Shown piece after piece: positions 28,867 to 37,738 of a stretch of 64,000 bases of DNA; the stretch's first letter is position 1, and the number at the start of each line of letters is the position of its first letter. The stretch comes from Anaerovorax odorimutans DSM 5092. GTDB lineage: Bacteria > Bacillota > Clostridia > Peptostreptococcales > Anaerovoracaceae. The notes under the pieces were generated by a model. That model was not told where the DNA came from. It searched no databases and worked only from the letters and a program-made list of their open reading frames with translations. The DNA lies in contig NZ_KE384520.1 of the NCBI RefSeq assembly GCF_000426305.1, forward strand, positions 65,427 to 129,426, given 5' to 3'. The position numbers were made by a program, and so were the translations under genes.

Positions 28867-28909
28867 GGACAGTTCATTAAGACCATCCTGTCCTTAAAAA
28901 AAACTAGGC
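28867..28909 (+). ncRNA. preQ1-I riboswitch aptamer
   Basis: Stem P1 is GGACAG / CTGTCC. The loop begins TTC and contains GACCAT, and the A-rich tail TTAAAAAAAACTAGG has the CTA that pairs back into the loop in the H-type pseudoknot. The layout closely follows the short aptamer of Bacillus subtilis queC (stem, UUC loop start, A-rich tail ending CUA). It lies upstream of the queuosine precursor operon, the expected target, about 340 bases from queD. Confidence 0.82.
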
Positions 28910-28936
28910 TGTTTAATTTTAAATATATAAGAATTT

Positions 28937-28984
28937 AAGGTTTATTTTATTATGCTTAGAAAGTAATAGAATAAACCTTTTTAT
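28937..28984 (+). terminator. intrinsic terminator downstream of the preQ1 aptamer
   Basis: The stem AAGGTTTAT / ATAAACCTT is followed by TTTATATT. It begins about 28 bases after the aptamer and is the likely expression platform, although I cannot see an antiterminator with confidence. Confidence 0.7.
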
Positions 28985-29161
28985 ATTGTTTACTTAATAA
29001 TATTGAAAAATATAGGATCAAGCACATTTATAATTGCAGGATTCAAACTATTAAAGTACAAATATGTAAGTACGTTGAAAATATAAATCTTTCATTTAAT
29101 AATATTTTTTACGCATAATAGATATAAAAGTAATAACAAGTCATAATATATTAGAAATTTG

Positions 29162-29216
29162 AAAGCTGAAGTTTATGTTTTAATTTATTGCTTAAAGAAC
29201 ATATTTCAGCTTTTTT
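29162..29216 (+). terminator. second terminator-like hairpin directly before queD
   Basis: AAAGCTGAA / TTCAGCTTT arms, with further inner pairing (TATGTT / AACATA), are followed by TTTTAG. It lies about 20 bases before the queD ribosome site. The 177 bases between the two hairpins are AT-rich and hold nothing else I can name, apart from a possible promoter (TTGAAA near 29073). Confidence 0.6.
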
Positions 29217-29247
29217 AGTAAGAAAATAAGAAAAGAAGGAGCATATG

Positions 29248-29676
29248 ATGTTTAAAATAAAAAGTGAAGTACAATTTGATATGGCACACTATTTAAATGG
29301 ATATGTTGGGAAATGTTCAAATATTCATGGTCATAGATATAAATTAATTGTAAAATTAGCTTCGGAAACTTTAAAAAAAGATGGCCAACTTAGAGGAATG
29401 GTAGATGATTTTACAAATTTAAAAGATAATTTAGAAGAGATTAAGAAAAATTTTGACCATAAATTGGTTATTGAAGAGAATGAAGAAGGAAAAGCCTTAG
29501 CTAAAAAATTAGCGGAGCTTCCAAATGAATTTTCAATATATTTTGTTTCATACAGACCAACAGCAGAAGAAATGTCAAGAGATATTTTTAATAGATTAAA
29601 GTCGAAAGGGCTATCTGTATGTGAGGTTGAATTGTTTGAAACACCAAATAACAGCTGTATATATACGGAGGATTGA
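29248..29676 (+). CDS. queD: 6-carboxytetrahydropterin synthase
   Basis: This 142-residue T-fold enzyme converts dihydroneopterin triphosphate to 6-carboxytetrahydropterin, the first committed step to 7-deazaguanine. The Zn-binding histidines are visible in FDMAHYL and CSNIHGHRY (catalytic Cys plus HGH). C-terminal YRPTAEEMSRDIF and ELFETPNNSCIY are typical. I prefer ATG 29248, six bases after GAAGGAG, over the adjacent ATG 29245. First gene of queD-queE-folE-queC-queF. Confidence 0.93.
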   Translation: MFKIKSEVQFDMAHYLNGYVGKCSNIHGHRYKLIVKLASETLKKDGQLRGMVDDFTNLKDNLEEIKKNFDHKLVIEENEEGKALAKKLAELPNEFSIYFVSYRPTAEEMSRDIFNRLKSKGLSVCEVELFETPNNSCIYTED

Positions 29677-29728
29677 ATTTACAAATAAAAATTCTAAATA
29701 AAGATAACTTTGACTACAGGGAGAAAAA

Positions 29729-30397
29729 ATGTTTAATATAACAGAAAAGTTTTTATCAATAGATGGAGAAGGCCCCAGCGCCGGAGAAATTGCAACCTTT
29801 ATAAGATTTCAAGGATGCAATTTGAGATGCTCTTGGTGTGATACAGCTTATTCGTGGGAAAAAGAAAGTACGAATGAAAAATTAAGCGTTGAAGAAATCT
29901 ATAACTATATAAAGGAAAATGAATGTACTAATGTTACTTTAACAGGTGGAGAACCTTTAATTCAAGATAATATAGATGAACTTTTGGAAATTTTGAACAA
30001 GGATGAAACTTTGATAATCCATATAGAAACAAATGGCTCTGTAGATATAGGTGAATTTAAGAGAAAACATAACAAGGGGAATATAAGTTATATAGTTGAT
30101 TATAAACTGCCAAGCAGTAAAGTAATGAAATATATGAATCTAAACAATTTGAATAGTGTTGGATTTAAGGATGCATATAAATTTGTTGTTGGAAGCATGG
30201 AGGATTTGAAAGTTGCTTATGAAATTATAAAAGAATATAATTTAAGTAATAAATGCTCAGTTTATTTAAGCACTGTTTTTGGGAAAATAAGACCAGAACA
30301 AGTAGTAGAATTTATGAAAGATAAAAAGTTAAATAAAGTAAAGCTACAAGTCCAGCTGCATAAAATCATTTGGGATGAGAAAGTAAGAGGAGTTTAA
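29729..30397 (+). CDS. queE: 7-carboxy-7-deazaguanine synthase (radical SAM)
   Basis: This 222-residue radical SAM enzyme contracts 6-carboxytetrahydropterin to 7-carboxy-7-deazaguanine. The cluster motif is CNLRCSWC, followed by DTAYSW. The opening FLSIDGEGPSAGEIATFIRFQGCNL and the segment VTLTGGEPLIQ are characteristic of the family. It lies 52 bases after queD and is followed after 41 bases by folE. Confidence 0.94.
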   Translation: MFNITEKFLSIDGEGPSAGEIATFIRFQGCNLRCSWCDTAYSWEKESTNEKLSVEEIYNYIKENECTNVTLTGGEPLIQDNIDELLEILNKDETLIIHIETNGSVDIGEFKRKHNKGNISYIVDYKLPSSKVMKYMNLNNLNSVGFKDAYKFVVGSMEDLKVAYEIIKEYNLSNKCSVYLSTVFGKIRPEQVVEFMKDKKLNKVKLQVQLHKIIWDEKVRGV

Positions 30398-30438
30398 AAA
30401 ATACTTTGAATTACAATATTAATTAAGAAGGTATACGA

Positions 30439-31029
30439 ATGAAGAAAAAAATTGACACACAAAAAATTCAAGAATGCATACGTGAAATTATTATCGCTCT
30501 GGGAGATAATCCTGAAAGAGAAGGGCTAATAGAAACTCCTAAGAGAGTGGCTAAAATGTATGAAGAAGTTTTTGAAGGAATGAATTATTCCAACGAAGAA
30601 ATAGCTGAAATGTTTGGGAAAGTTTTTGATGAAGATTCTTTTTTTGAAACTCACAATAATATGGTAGTAGTTAAAGATATCCCTATTAATAGTTATTGTG
30701 AACATCATTTGGCACTAATGTACAATATGAAAGTAAGTGTAATCTATCGCCCTAAAGATAAGATTATAGGTCTTAGTAAAATTGCCAGAATTGCTGATAT
30801 GGTAGGAAGGAGATTACAGCTTCAAGAGCGTATTGGAAGTGATATTGCTGATATTATATATATGGTTACAGACAGTAAAGATGTGGGAGTCCTTATTACA
30901 GGTGAACATAGCTGTATGACAGCAAGAGGTATAAAAAAATCACAAACTTTAACTACAACTACAACCTTTACAGGAGAATTTAAGAGTAATGATGTTTTAA
31001 GGCAAGAAGCTTTATTGATTATGAAATAA
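30439..31029 (+). CDS. folE: GTP cyclohydrolase I
   Basis: This 196-residue enzyme opens GTP to dihydroneopterin triphosphate, the substrate for QueD and for folate synthesis. Zn ligands are seen in [10 protein letters not shown] and [10 protein letters not shown]. The [23 protein letters not shown] helix is canonical. Its place inside the queuosine operon suggests it is controlled with 7-deazaguanine demand, and it may also feed folate. AAGAAGG precedes the ATG. Confidence 0.95.
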   Translation: MKKKIDTQKIQECIREIIIALGDNPEREGLIETPKRVAKMYEEVFEGMNYSNEEIAEMFGKVFDEDSFFETHNNMVVVKDIPINSYCEHHLALMYNMKVSVIYRPKDKIIGLSKIARIADMVGRRLQLQERIGSDIADIIYMVTDSKDVGVLITGEHSCMTARGIKKSQTLTTTTTFTGEFKSNDVLRQEALLIMK

Positions 31030-31058
31030 TTAATAAAAAATAACAGGAGCAAAATAAT

Positions 31059-31742
31059 ATGAATAAGAAAGCAGTTGTTGTATTTAGTGGAGGCCAAGAC
31101 TCCACAACATGCCTGTTTTGGGCACTTAAGGAATTTGATGATGTAATAACAGTTACTTTTGATTATAACCAAAAACATAAAAAAGAAATAGAATGTGCAG
31201 CATCAATAGCTAAAGAATTGGGTGTTGAAAATCATATTTTGGATATGGCATTATTGAATCAATTGGCACCAAATGCACTCACAAGAGATGATATAGAAAT
31301 TAAAATGGGTGAAAACGGAGCACCTCCATCAACCTTTGTAGAGGGTAGAAACATGTTATTTCTAACTTTTGCAGCAGTTCTTGCAAAAGTCAAAGGAGCA
31401 AAGCATATTGTAACAGGAGTTTGTGAAACAGATTTCAGCGGTTACCCTGACTGCAGAGATGTATTTATAAAATCTCTTAATGTTACTTTAAATTTAGCTA
31501 TGGATTACGGATTTGTAGTTCATACACCATTAATGTGGTTGGATAAAGCGCAAACTTGGGAATTAGCAGACAGCTTTGGTAAATTAGACTATGTAAGAGA
31601 AAAAACACTTACTTGCTACAATGGAATAATTGGTGATGGGTGCGGAAATTGCCCTGCATGTTTACTTAGAAAAAGGGGCTTAGAAAAGTATTTAAAAAAT
31701 AAAAAATGCGATAATAAATTAGGAGAGAAAATTAATGAATGA
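31059..31742 (+). CDS. queC: 7-cyano-7-deazaguanine synthase
   Basis: This 227-residue ATP-dependent enzyme converts the 7-carboxy compound to preQ0 with ammonia. It has the PP-loop [10 protein letters not shown] near the N-terminus, [13 protein letters not shown] in the middle, and a C-terminal Zn site with four Cys ([19 protein letters not shown]). It overlaps queF by 8 bases, so the two are translationally coupled. Confidence 0.96.
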   Translation: MNKKAVVVFSGGQDSTTCLFWALKEFDDVITVTFDYNQKHKKEIECAASIAKELGVENHILDMALLNQLAPNALTRDDIEIKMGENGAPPSTFVEGRNMLFLTFAAVLAKVKGAKHIVTGVCETDFSGYPDCRDVFIKSLNVTLNLAMDYGFVVHTPLMWLDKAQTWELADSFGKLDYVREKTLTCYNGIIGDGCGNCPACLLRKRGLEKYLKNKKCDNKLGEKINE

Positions 31743-32238
31743 AAAGGGAAGACAAGGCAAAGATTTAGAAGGAATAACTCTTTTAGGAAATCAAGGTACT
31801 CAGTATGATTATGGATATAATCCTGAAATTTTAGAGACTTTTGATAATAAGCATACTGATAATGATTATTTTGTAAAATTTAATTGTCCCGAATTTACCA
31901 GTCTTTGTCCTATTACTGGACAACCTGATTTTGCAACTATCTATATAAGCTATATTCCCGCAATTAAAATGGTAGAAAGTAAATCTTTAAAGCTATATTT
32001 ATTCAGTTTCAGAAATCATGGCGATTTTCATGAGGATTGTATGAATACAATAATGAAAGATTTAATAAAACTAATGGAACCGAAGTATATAGAAGTATGG
32101 GGGAAATTTACTCCAAGAGGAGGTATTAGTATAGATCCTTATTGTAACTACGGCATACCTGGAACAAAATATGAAAAAATGGCGGATTACAGAATGATAA
32201 AGCATGATATGTATCCTGAAAATATAGATAACAGATAA
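31735..32238 (+). CDS. queF: NADPH-dependent 7-cyano-7-deazaguanine reductase
   Basis: This 167-residue T-fold nitrile reductase forms preQ1 from preQ0. The active-site Cys lies in [21 protein letters not shown]. The [21 protein letters not shown] segment carries the conserved NADPH and substrate contacts of the short (B. subtilis-type) family. It is the last gene of the operon; preQ1, the riboswitch ligand, is its product. Confidence 0.95.
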   Translation: MNEKGRQGKDLEGITLLGNQGTQYDYGYNPEILETFDNKHTDNDYFVKFNCPEFTSLCPITGQPDFATIYISYIPAIKMVESKSLKLYLFSFRNHGDFHEDCMNTIMKDLIKLMEPKYIEVWGKFTPRGGISIDPYCNYGIPGTKYEKMADYRMIKHDMYPENIDNR

Positions 32239-32239
32239 T

Positions 32240-32257
32240 ATGATAAAATTTTATCAT
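32240..32257. repeat. perfect 18-base palindrome after queF
   Basis: ATGATAAAATTTTATCAT begins two bases after the queF stop. It has no T-run, so it is a weak terminator or a protein site. Confidence 0.4.
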
Positions 32258-32410
32258 TGTTATGAGTTGCTTTACTTATCTAAGTGAAATAATTTTTGTA
32301 AAATAGCAATATTTTTAAAATAATTTTCGTTTAAAGGTTAATATTTACTTTTGACATTATATTATTAAAGTTTTATAATAGTAAATGTTGTAGATATTAC
32401 TTTTATACAT

Positions 32411-32429
32411 AATTGTGATTTTATCACGG
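32411..32429 (+). promoter_or_regulatory. GTGATTTTATCAC dyad upstream of hbd
   Basis: AATTGTGATTTTATCACGG contains the inverted repeat GTGAT-TTT-ATCAC. It matches 18 of 19 bases of the site before the chemoreceptor at 26572. It lies 66 bases before the hbd start codon and is probably an operator. Confidence 0.55.
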
Positions 32430-32494
32430 TAAAAAGGGTATTTTATTTTGTAATATAGCATCATAAAATTATAACAGAAAAGAGGATTTATATT

Positions 32495-33391
32495 ATGAAT
32501 GTACGTAAATTATTTATTTTAGGAGCCGGTTTTATGGGGATGGGTATTGCTCAGACTGCTATAACAAGTGGCATTAATGTTACTGTTTTTGATATTAATG
32601 AAAAACAGCTTGCTAAGGGACGCGATACTGTAGAAAAAATGTTGCAGAAGAATGTCAATAAAGGCAGAATGGAAGAAAATGATATGAAGTCAGCTTTGGC
32701 AAATTTATCATTTACAACTGAAATATCTGACTGCAGTGATGCGGATTTTATTATAGAAGCGGCAACTGAAAATCAAGATATAAAAATATCTATTATAAAA
32801 GAGGTTGATAAATATGCAAAAGATACTGCAATATTAACAAGTAATACATCCTCTATTTCCATTACTACATTGGCAGGTCATATAAAGAATCCTGCGCGTT
32901 TTATTGGAATGCACTTTTTCAGTCCTGTACCATTAATAAACTTATTGGAAGTCGTTAAAGGTCTTCAAACCAGTAAAGAAACAATAGAAAAAACTATTGC
33001 TTTTGGTGAAAAACTTGGAAAGGTTTGTATTATTTCCAAAGATGAACCGGGATTTATTGTAAATCGTATGCTGATTCCTATGTTAAATGAAGCCTTTGTT
33101 TTGATTGAAAGAGGAATAGGTACTATTGAAGAAATTGATGAAGGAATGCGTTTAGGTTTGAACCATCCTATGGGACCTCTTGAACTTGTAGACATGATCG
33201 GTATTGATATAGAATTAGCAGTTATGGAAGTTCTTTATCATGAAATCGGAGATCCTAAGTATCGTCCGGCTGTATTATTACGTCGTATGGCTGCAGCAGG
33301 TCATTTAGGAAGAAAGACTGGAAAGGGTTTTTATATTTATCATGAAGATGGTACAAAGACACCTAATACAGATTTACTTTATTGCAAATAA
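32495..33391 (+). CDS. hbd: 3-hydroxybutyryl-CoA dehydrogenase
   Basis: This 298-residue enzyme reversibly reduces acetoacetyl-CoA to 3-hydroxybutyryl-CoA with NAD(P)H in butyrate-type fermentation. It has a Rossmann NAD motif (LGAGFMGMGIAQ), the catalytic region RFIGMHFFSPVPLINLLEVVKG, and the C-terminal HPMGPLELVDMIGID and GRKTGKGFYIY segments. No crt, thl or bcd genes are adjacent, so it may be a secondary copy or act on another 3-hydroxyacyl-CoA. AAAGAGG precedes the ATG. Confidence 0.92.
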   Translation: MNVRKLFILGAGFMGMGIAQTAITSGINVTVFDINEKQLAKGRDTVEKMLQKNVNKGRMEENDMKSALANLSFTTEISDCSDADFIIEAATENQDIKISIIKEVDKYAKDTAILTSNTSSISITTLAGHIKNPARFIGMHFFSPVPLINLLEVVKGLQTSKETIEKTIAFGEKLGKVCIISKDEPGFIVNRMLIPMLNEAFVLIERGIGTIEEIDEGMRLGLNHPMGPLELVDMIGIDIELAVMEVLYHEIGDPKYRPAVLLRRMAAAGHLGRKTGKGFYIYHEDGTKTPNTDLLYCK

Positions 33392-33462
33392 AATCAATAA
33401 AAATATCTTATTAATAAATAATAATAATCTTTTAATTTAGAGAAAAATAAATATATAAATAT

Positions 33463-33496
33463 GAAACTGTACGGTTTAATCTGTACAGTTTTTTTA
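33463..33496 (+). terminator. intrinsic terminator after hbd
   Basis: AAACTGTAC / GTACAGTTT is followed by TTTTATGG. Confidence 0.88.
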
Positions 33497-33624
33497 TGGC
33501 AAAAATTAAAATTTCAATAAATTATAATTCTTTTATTTTGTTGTTTTATTCATAAGGGATTTCACAATTTCTAATCTGTCAGCATAAAATAAAAGTATTA
33601 TAAAAAGCGATGAGGTGGAGCTTT

Positions 33625-34389
33625 GTGGTAGTTTTAGATGTAAGTAATATTGAAGAAAAATATCAAGCCGTAAATGGTGAAATAACTGCATTAAAAGAAA
33701 TCAGTTTTCGTGTGGAAAAAGGTGAATTCGTTAGTATTGTAGGACCTAGCGGGTGCGGTAAGTCCACACTTCTTTCTATTATCGCAGGATTGATGAAACC
33801 AACATCAGGAGAAGTTTTTGTTAACGGAGAAAAAATAAAGGGAATTTCAAATCATATAGGTTATATGCTTCAAAAAGATAATTTACTTGAATGGAGAACT
33901 ATTTATAGCAATGTAATGCTGGGTCTAGAAATTCAGAATAACTTGACACCGGAAAATATAGAAAGAGTAATACAGCTTTTAAAAACCTATGAGCTTTATG
34001 AATTTAAAGATAAATATCCTTCCCAACTATCCGGTGGTATGAGACAAAGGGTTGCGTTAATAAGAACTTTAGCAATTAATCCGGATATTTTGCTTTTGGA
34101 TGAAGCTTTTTCAGCATTGGATTATCAGACTAGACTGACGGTTACCAATGACGTGTATAAAATTTTAAAGCAAGAACAAGTTACAACTATAATGGTAACT
34201 CATGATATTCCTGAAGGCATAAGCATGGCAGATAAAGTAATTATACTTAGCCAGAGACCTGCTGTTATTAAGGAAATTCTTACTATTGATTTTGAGGATG
34301 AAAACAGAACACCTTTAAATTGCAGAAAAAATCCAAAGTTCAGCAAGTATTTTGATTACATTTGGAAGGAGCTAAGTTCAGATGGATAA
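33625..34389 (+). CDS. ABC transporter ATP-binding protein (Ssu/Tau/Thi type)
   Basis: This 254-residue ATPase of the nitrate/sulfonate/taurine family has Walker A GPSGCGKST, Q-loop YMLQKDNLLEW, signature LSGGMRQR, Walker B LLLDEAFSALD and switch His THDIPEG. I start it at GTG 33625, after AGGTGGAG; the ATG at 33610 lies on the ribosome site itself. It overlaps the permease gene by 8 bases. Confidence 0.93.
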   Translation: MVVLDVSNIEEKYQAVNGEITALKEISFRVEKGEFVSIVGPSGCGKSTLLSIIAGLMKPTSGEVFVNGEKIKGISNHIGYMLQKDNLLEWRTIYSNVMLGLEIQNNLTPENIERVIQLLKTYELYEFKDKYPSQLSGGMRQRVALIRTLAINPDILLLDEAFSALDYQTRLTVTNDVYKILKQEQVTTIMVTHDIPEGISMADKVIILSQRPAVIKEILTIDFEDENRTPLNCRKNPKFSKYFDYIWKELSSDG

Positions 34390-35188
34390 TAAACAGCTTT
34401 CCAAAGAAAGAGTTATATATTTAAAAAAGGAAAAACGCAGAAAACGAATGATTCTTATTTGGCAAGTTGGAATATTAGTTTGTTTCATAGCTATATGGGA
34501 AATTTCTGCTTTACTTGGTTTAATAGACAGTTTTATTTTGAGTCAGCCATCACGAATATGGAATACTTGTATTAATATGGCTCAAAACGACTTGCTAGTG
34601 CATATCGGAGTAACTGTATATGAGACTTTAGTTGGATTTACATTAGGAGTTATAACGGGAACTGTTTTAGCAATTATACTTTGGTGGAGCAGGTTTATTT
34701 CCAAAGTCAGCGAGCCTTATCTTGTTGTATTAAACAGTTTACCTAAGATTGCTTTAGGCCCAGTTATCATTATAATTGTGGGTGCAGGAACTGAGGCTAT
34801 TATTTTTATGGCTCTTGCAATTTCTTTAATTGTTACTGTTTTAGAGATGTTAAATGGTTTTCAAAATACAGATAAGGAATATATAAAAATGGCAACAACA
34901 TTTGGAGCTACTAAGATGCAAATTTTCAAGAAAATTGTATTTCCGTATAATATAACAACTTTATTTAATTCTTTAAAAATAAATATAGGGCTTTCTTTAG
35001 TAGGTGTTATTGCAGGTGAATTTCTTGTATCAAAAGCAGGATTGGGATATTTGATAGTATATGGAGGTCAAGTATTTCAACTTGACTTGGTTATGGCCAG
35101 TGTGATTATTTTAGCTATTGTTGCCGCTGTCATGTATGAGGCTGTTGTTCTCATGCAGCGATTGGTAATGAGGTGGTATGGACATTAA
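34382..35188 (+). CDS. ABC transporter permease (SsuC/TauC type)
   Basis: This 268-residue membrane protein has about six helices and the BPD_transp_1 loop EYIKMATTFGATKMQIFKKIVFP (EAA motif). It partners the ATPase before it and the binding lipoprotein after it. Substrates in this family include alkylsulfonates, nitrate, pyrimidine thiamine precursors and riboflavin; none can be chosen from the sequence. Confidence 0.93.
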   Translation: MDNKQLSKERVIYLKKEKRRKRMILIWQVGILVCFIAIWEISALLGLIDSFILSQPSRIWNTCINMAQNDLLVHIGVTVYETLVGFTLGVITGTVLAIILWWSRFISKVSEPYLVVLNSLPKIALGPVIIIIVGAGTEAIIFMALAISLIVTVLEMLNGFQNTDKEYIKMATTFGATKMQIFKKIVFPYNITTLFNSLKINIGLSLVGVIAGEFLVSKAGLGYLIVYGGQVFQLDLVMASVIILAIVAAVMYEAVVLMQRLVMRWYGH

Positions 35189-35279
35189 AATAAGAACTTA
35201 TATATTTTTGTGAAAGTATTAAGGGTTTACCTTTATTTACTTTAATAAATCAAAATGAAATATAAAAGGAGTTGGTGAA

Positions 35280-36284
35280 ATGAGAAAATACTTAAAATTT
35301 ATCTGCATAACTTTAAGCCTATTATTAATTATTCCTGTATTTGCCGGTTGTGATTCAAAAACAAAGGATAAGGATGTTGTAACTGTTTGTGAGGTTACTC
35401 ATTCCATATTTTATGCTCCGCAATATGCAGCAATTAATCTAGGCTATTTTGAAGACGAAGGAATTGAAATAGAACTTTCCAACGGGCAGGGAGCAGATAA
35501 GGTTATGGCAGCGGTACTTTCGGATAATGTAGATATAGGATTTGCAGGTCCTGAAGCCTCTATTTATGTCTATAATGAAGGAAAGGAAGATTATACGGAG
35601 GTATTCTCACTGTTAACTCAGCGTGATGGCTCTTTCCTTGTGGGACGTGAACCTGATTCTGATTTTTCATGGGATAAAATTCGTGGAAAAACTGTATTGC
35701 CTGGGCGTAAAGGTGGAGTTCCTTATATGACTTTAGAGTATGTAATTCGTCAGAATGGTTTAGATCCTTTAAAAGATACAACTTTAGACAACAGTATTCA
35801 ATTTGCATTAATGGCAGGAGCTTTTACAAGTGGAACCGGAGATTATGTAACATTGTTTGAGCCGACAGCATCTATGCTTGAAAAAGAAGGCAAAGGATAC
35901 ATAGTATCCTCCATAGGAAGAGAGAGTGGAGAAATATCGTATACAGCATATTTTGCAAAGAAGAGCTTTATTGAAGAAAATCAAGATTTAATAGAGCGAT
36001 TTACAAGAGCCATTTATAAAGGTCAAAAATGGGTTGAGGCTAATGAAGCAAAAAAAATAGCTGAAATCGTTGCCCCATCTTTCCCTGATACAGATATTGA
36101 CTTATTGACAACAGTAATACAAAGATATAAAGATATTGATGTATGGAGCAGTGACCCTGTTTTGAACACTGATTCTTTTGAATTATTGCAAGAAGTAATG
36201 ACTCAAGCTGGGGAATTAACGAAAAAAGCTCCGCACGATAAAGTTATCAATAATACTTTTGCAGAAAAAGTTATAAAAGAGTAG
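35280..36284 (+). CDS. substrate-binding lipoprotein (NMT1/THI5-SsuA fold)
   Basis: This 334-residue exported lipoprotein (lipobox VFAGC, Cys23) belongs to the SsuA/THI5-like family (FYAPQYAAINLGYFEDEGIEIEL; DIGFAGPEASIYVYNEG). The QYAA-x-LGYFEDEGIE phrase is shared by thiamine-precursor and sulfonate binders. No thiamine riboswitch or sulfur-metabolism gene is nearby, so the substrate stays open. AAAGGAG precedes the start. Third gene of the ABC operon. Confidence 0.88.
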   Translation: MRKYLKFICITLSLLLIIPVFAGCDSKTKDKDVVTVCEVTHSIFYAPQYAAINLGYFEDEGIEIELSNGQGADKVMAAVLSDNVDIGFAGPEASIYVYNEGKEDYTEVFSLLTQRDGSFLVGREPDSDFSWDKIRGKTVLPGRKGGVPYMTLEYVIRQNGLDPLKDTTLDNSIQFALMAGAFTSGTGDYVTLFEPTASMLEKEGKGYIVSSIGRESGEISYTAYFAKKSFIEENQDLIERFTRAIYKGQKWVEANEAKKIAEIVAPSFPDTDIDLLTTVIQRYKDIDVWSSDPVLNTDSFELLQEVMTQAGELTKKAPHDKVINNTFAEKVIKE

Positions 36285-36329
36285 ATAACTTTAACTAAAG
36301 TTTATTCTTTAAAATAACCAATTTATTTA

Positions 36330-36359
36330 AAAAATGGAGTTACTTTTTCTCCATTTTTT
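36330..36359 (+). terminator. intrinsic terminator of the ABC operon
   Basis: AAAAATGGAG / CTCCATTTTTT is a short stem with an AT loop. The remaining 290 bases up to 36647 are AT-rich and show no other clear feature. Confidence 0.8.
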
Positions 36360-36647
36360 AAGTAATTAATTCAACTTTCCCACTAGAGAAATGTTAATTC
36401 ACCTCGAAAAGTAAAAAAGAAGTTCAATTTCATAAAAGAAGTAGGAGACCTATATATTTATTGAAAATCATCTTTACTTTTGTAATATGAATAATAAGAA
36501 TTATAAATATTTAATTACTAATTATAGTAAGTAAATATATTCGGAAAATATGATAATATAAAATATTGTTGAAATTATATTGCTGTATGATAGACTGATT
36601 ATTAGAAATGTGTTATCTATATTTATATGAGAAAGAAGGTCATATAT

Positions 36648-37235
36648 ATGAAGAAAATTTTATCAATTGTTTTAATTGCTGCTTTACTGTTTAGCTTAGC
36701 TTCTTGCGGAGGAAACAAACCGGAACAGACAGTAAAGAGTACATTGAGTGCAGTAAAATACTGCGATCGTGAATCAGCAATAAAGTATATTGATTATGAT
36801 AAATTATTAGATAACAGTTATGAAGATCTTAATGAAGATGAGAAAGCGGATGCGGAAGAAATGATTCGCCTTATTTTTATTAATTTAGATTATGAGATTA
36901 TTTCATCTGAAGTGGATGGGGAAAAGGCAAATGTAAAAACTAAAATTACTAATACCGATATGGCTAAAATCTTTGCAGATTTTATTCCGCAATTGTTTAC
37001 TTTAGCATTTTCAGGTTTAAATGAAGAAGAGATGAACGAAAAGACAATTGAAATATTTGTAAATTTAATGAATCAAAAAGAGAATGAAACCGTTACGAAA
37101 ACAGTAGATATAAATTTAGAAATGAAAGATGGAACGTGGAAGATCGATTTAAATGATGAACTTACAGATGCAATATTTGGAGGAATGATAAGTGCTGCAG
37201 AAGAAATGGGAAAATCTTTTGTTGAAAGTAACTAA
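36648..37235 (+). CDS. small lipoprotein, DUF4878/DUF5105-like
   Basis: This 195-residue lipoprotein (SLASC lipobox, Cys20) has an NTF2-like extracytoplasmic domain that starts with EQTVKSTLSAVKYCDRESAIKYI and ends with VDINLEMKDGTWKIDLN. That pattern is common to DUF4878 and DUF5105 lipoproteins of Clostridia, whose function is unknown. Start ATG 36648 follows AGAAAGAAGG. It has its own terminator. Confidence 0.78.
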   Translation: MKKILSIVLIAALLFSLASCGGNKPEQTVKSTLSAVKYCDRESAIKYIDYDKLLDNSYEDLNEDEKADAEEMIRLIFINLDYEIISSEVDGEKANVKTKITNTDMAKIFADFIPQLFTLAFSGLNEEEMNEKTIEIFVNLMNQKENETVTKTVDINLEMKDGTWKIDLNDELTDAIFGGMISAAEEMGKSFVESN

Positions 37236-37295
37236 TTCTTATCTTTACTAATTACACGTAAAAGTGTATATAAAAAATTAGTGATAATTAAAAAT

Positions 37296-37326
37296 GACTT
37301 CCTATGAATACATAGGAGGTTTTTTT
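37296..37326 (+). terminator. intrinsic terminator
   Basis: The perfect stem ACTTCCTATG / CATAGGAGGT is followed by TTTTTT. Confidence 0.9.
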
Positions 37327-37348
37327 AGAGTTTCGTAATAAGTTTTGA

Positions 37349-37714
37349 TCATTTGCCTATGTCGTGCCAATGTTCTTTTACTTCACTTAATTCGGAGAGC
37401 ACTCCTGCTTTATAGTTTGCTTTAACATATCCTCTAGCTCTTGCTATACATGATTCTGCATTTATTAATTCATCCCATTCTGCACTGAATTGAACACGTT
37501 TAGAAACTATTTTCCATGCATCATCAAGTTTATCGATATTTTTTTCAGCACTTTTCCATTTATCATTATCTATATCATATTCAATTGTTTTTATTATACC
37601 AAGTACATTATCTTTTTCTCCATATGATTGTTTTAATAAAGGAGCAGATAACATGATTAAAATAAAAAAGGCAATTAATATAACTGGTATAATATAACTA
37701 AAAATTTTCTTCAT
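37349..37714 (-). CDS. DUF4363 family protein
   Basis: This 121-residue protein has one N-terminal membrane helix (ILIAFFILIMLS) and an outer helical domain (EYDIDNDKWKSAEKNIDKLDDAW; WDELINAESCIARARGYVKA) typical of DUF4363. It is found beside DUF421 genes in spore-forming Firmicutes, as here (24 bases after). Function is unknown. AAAGGTG precedes the start. Confidence 0.85.
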   Translation of the reverse strand: MKKIFSYIIPVILIAFFILIMLSAPLLKQSYGEKDNVLGIIKTIEYDIDNDKWKSAEKNIDKLDDAWKIVSKRVQFSAEWDELINAESCIARARGYVKANYKAGVLSELSEVKEHWHDIGK

Positions 37715-37738
37715 AATTTCACCTTTAAAAAAGCTGTA

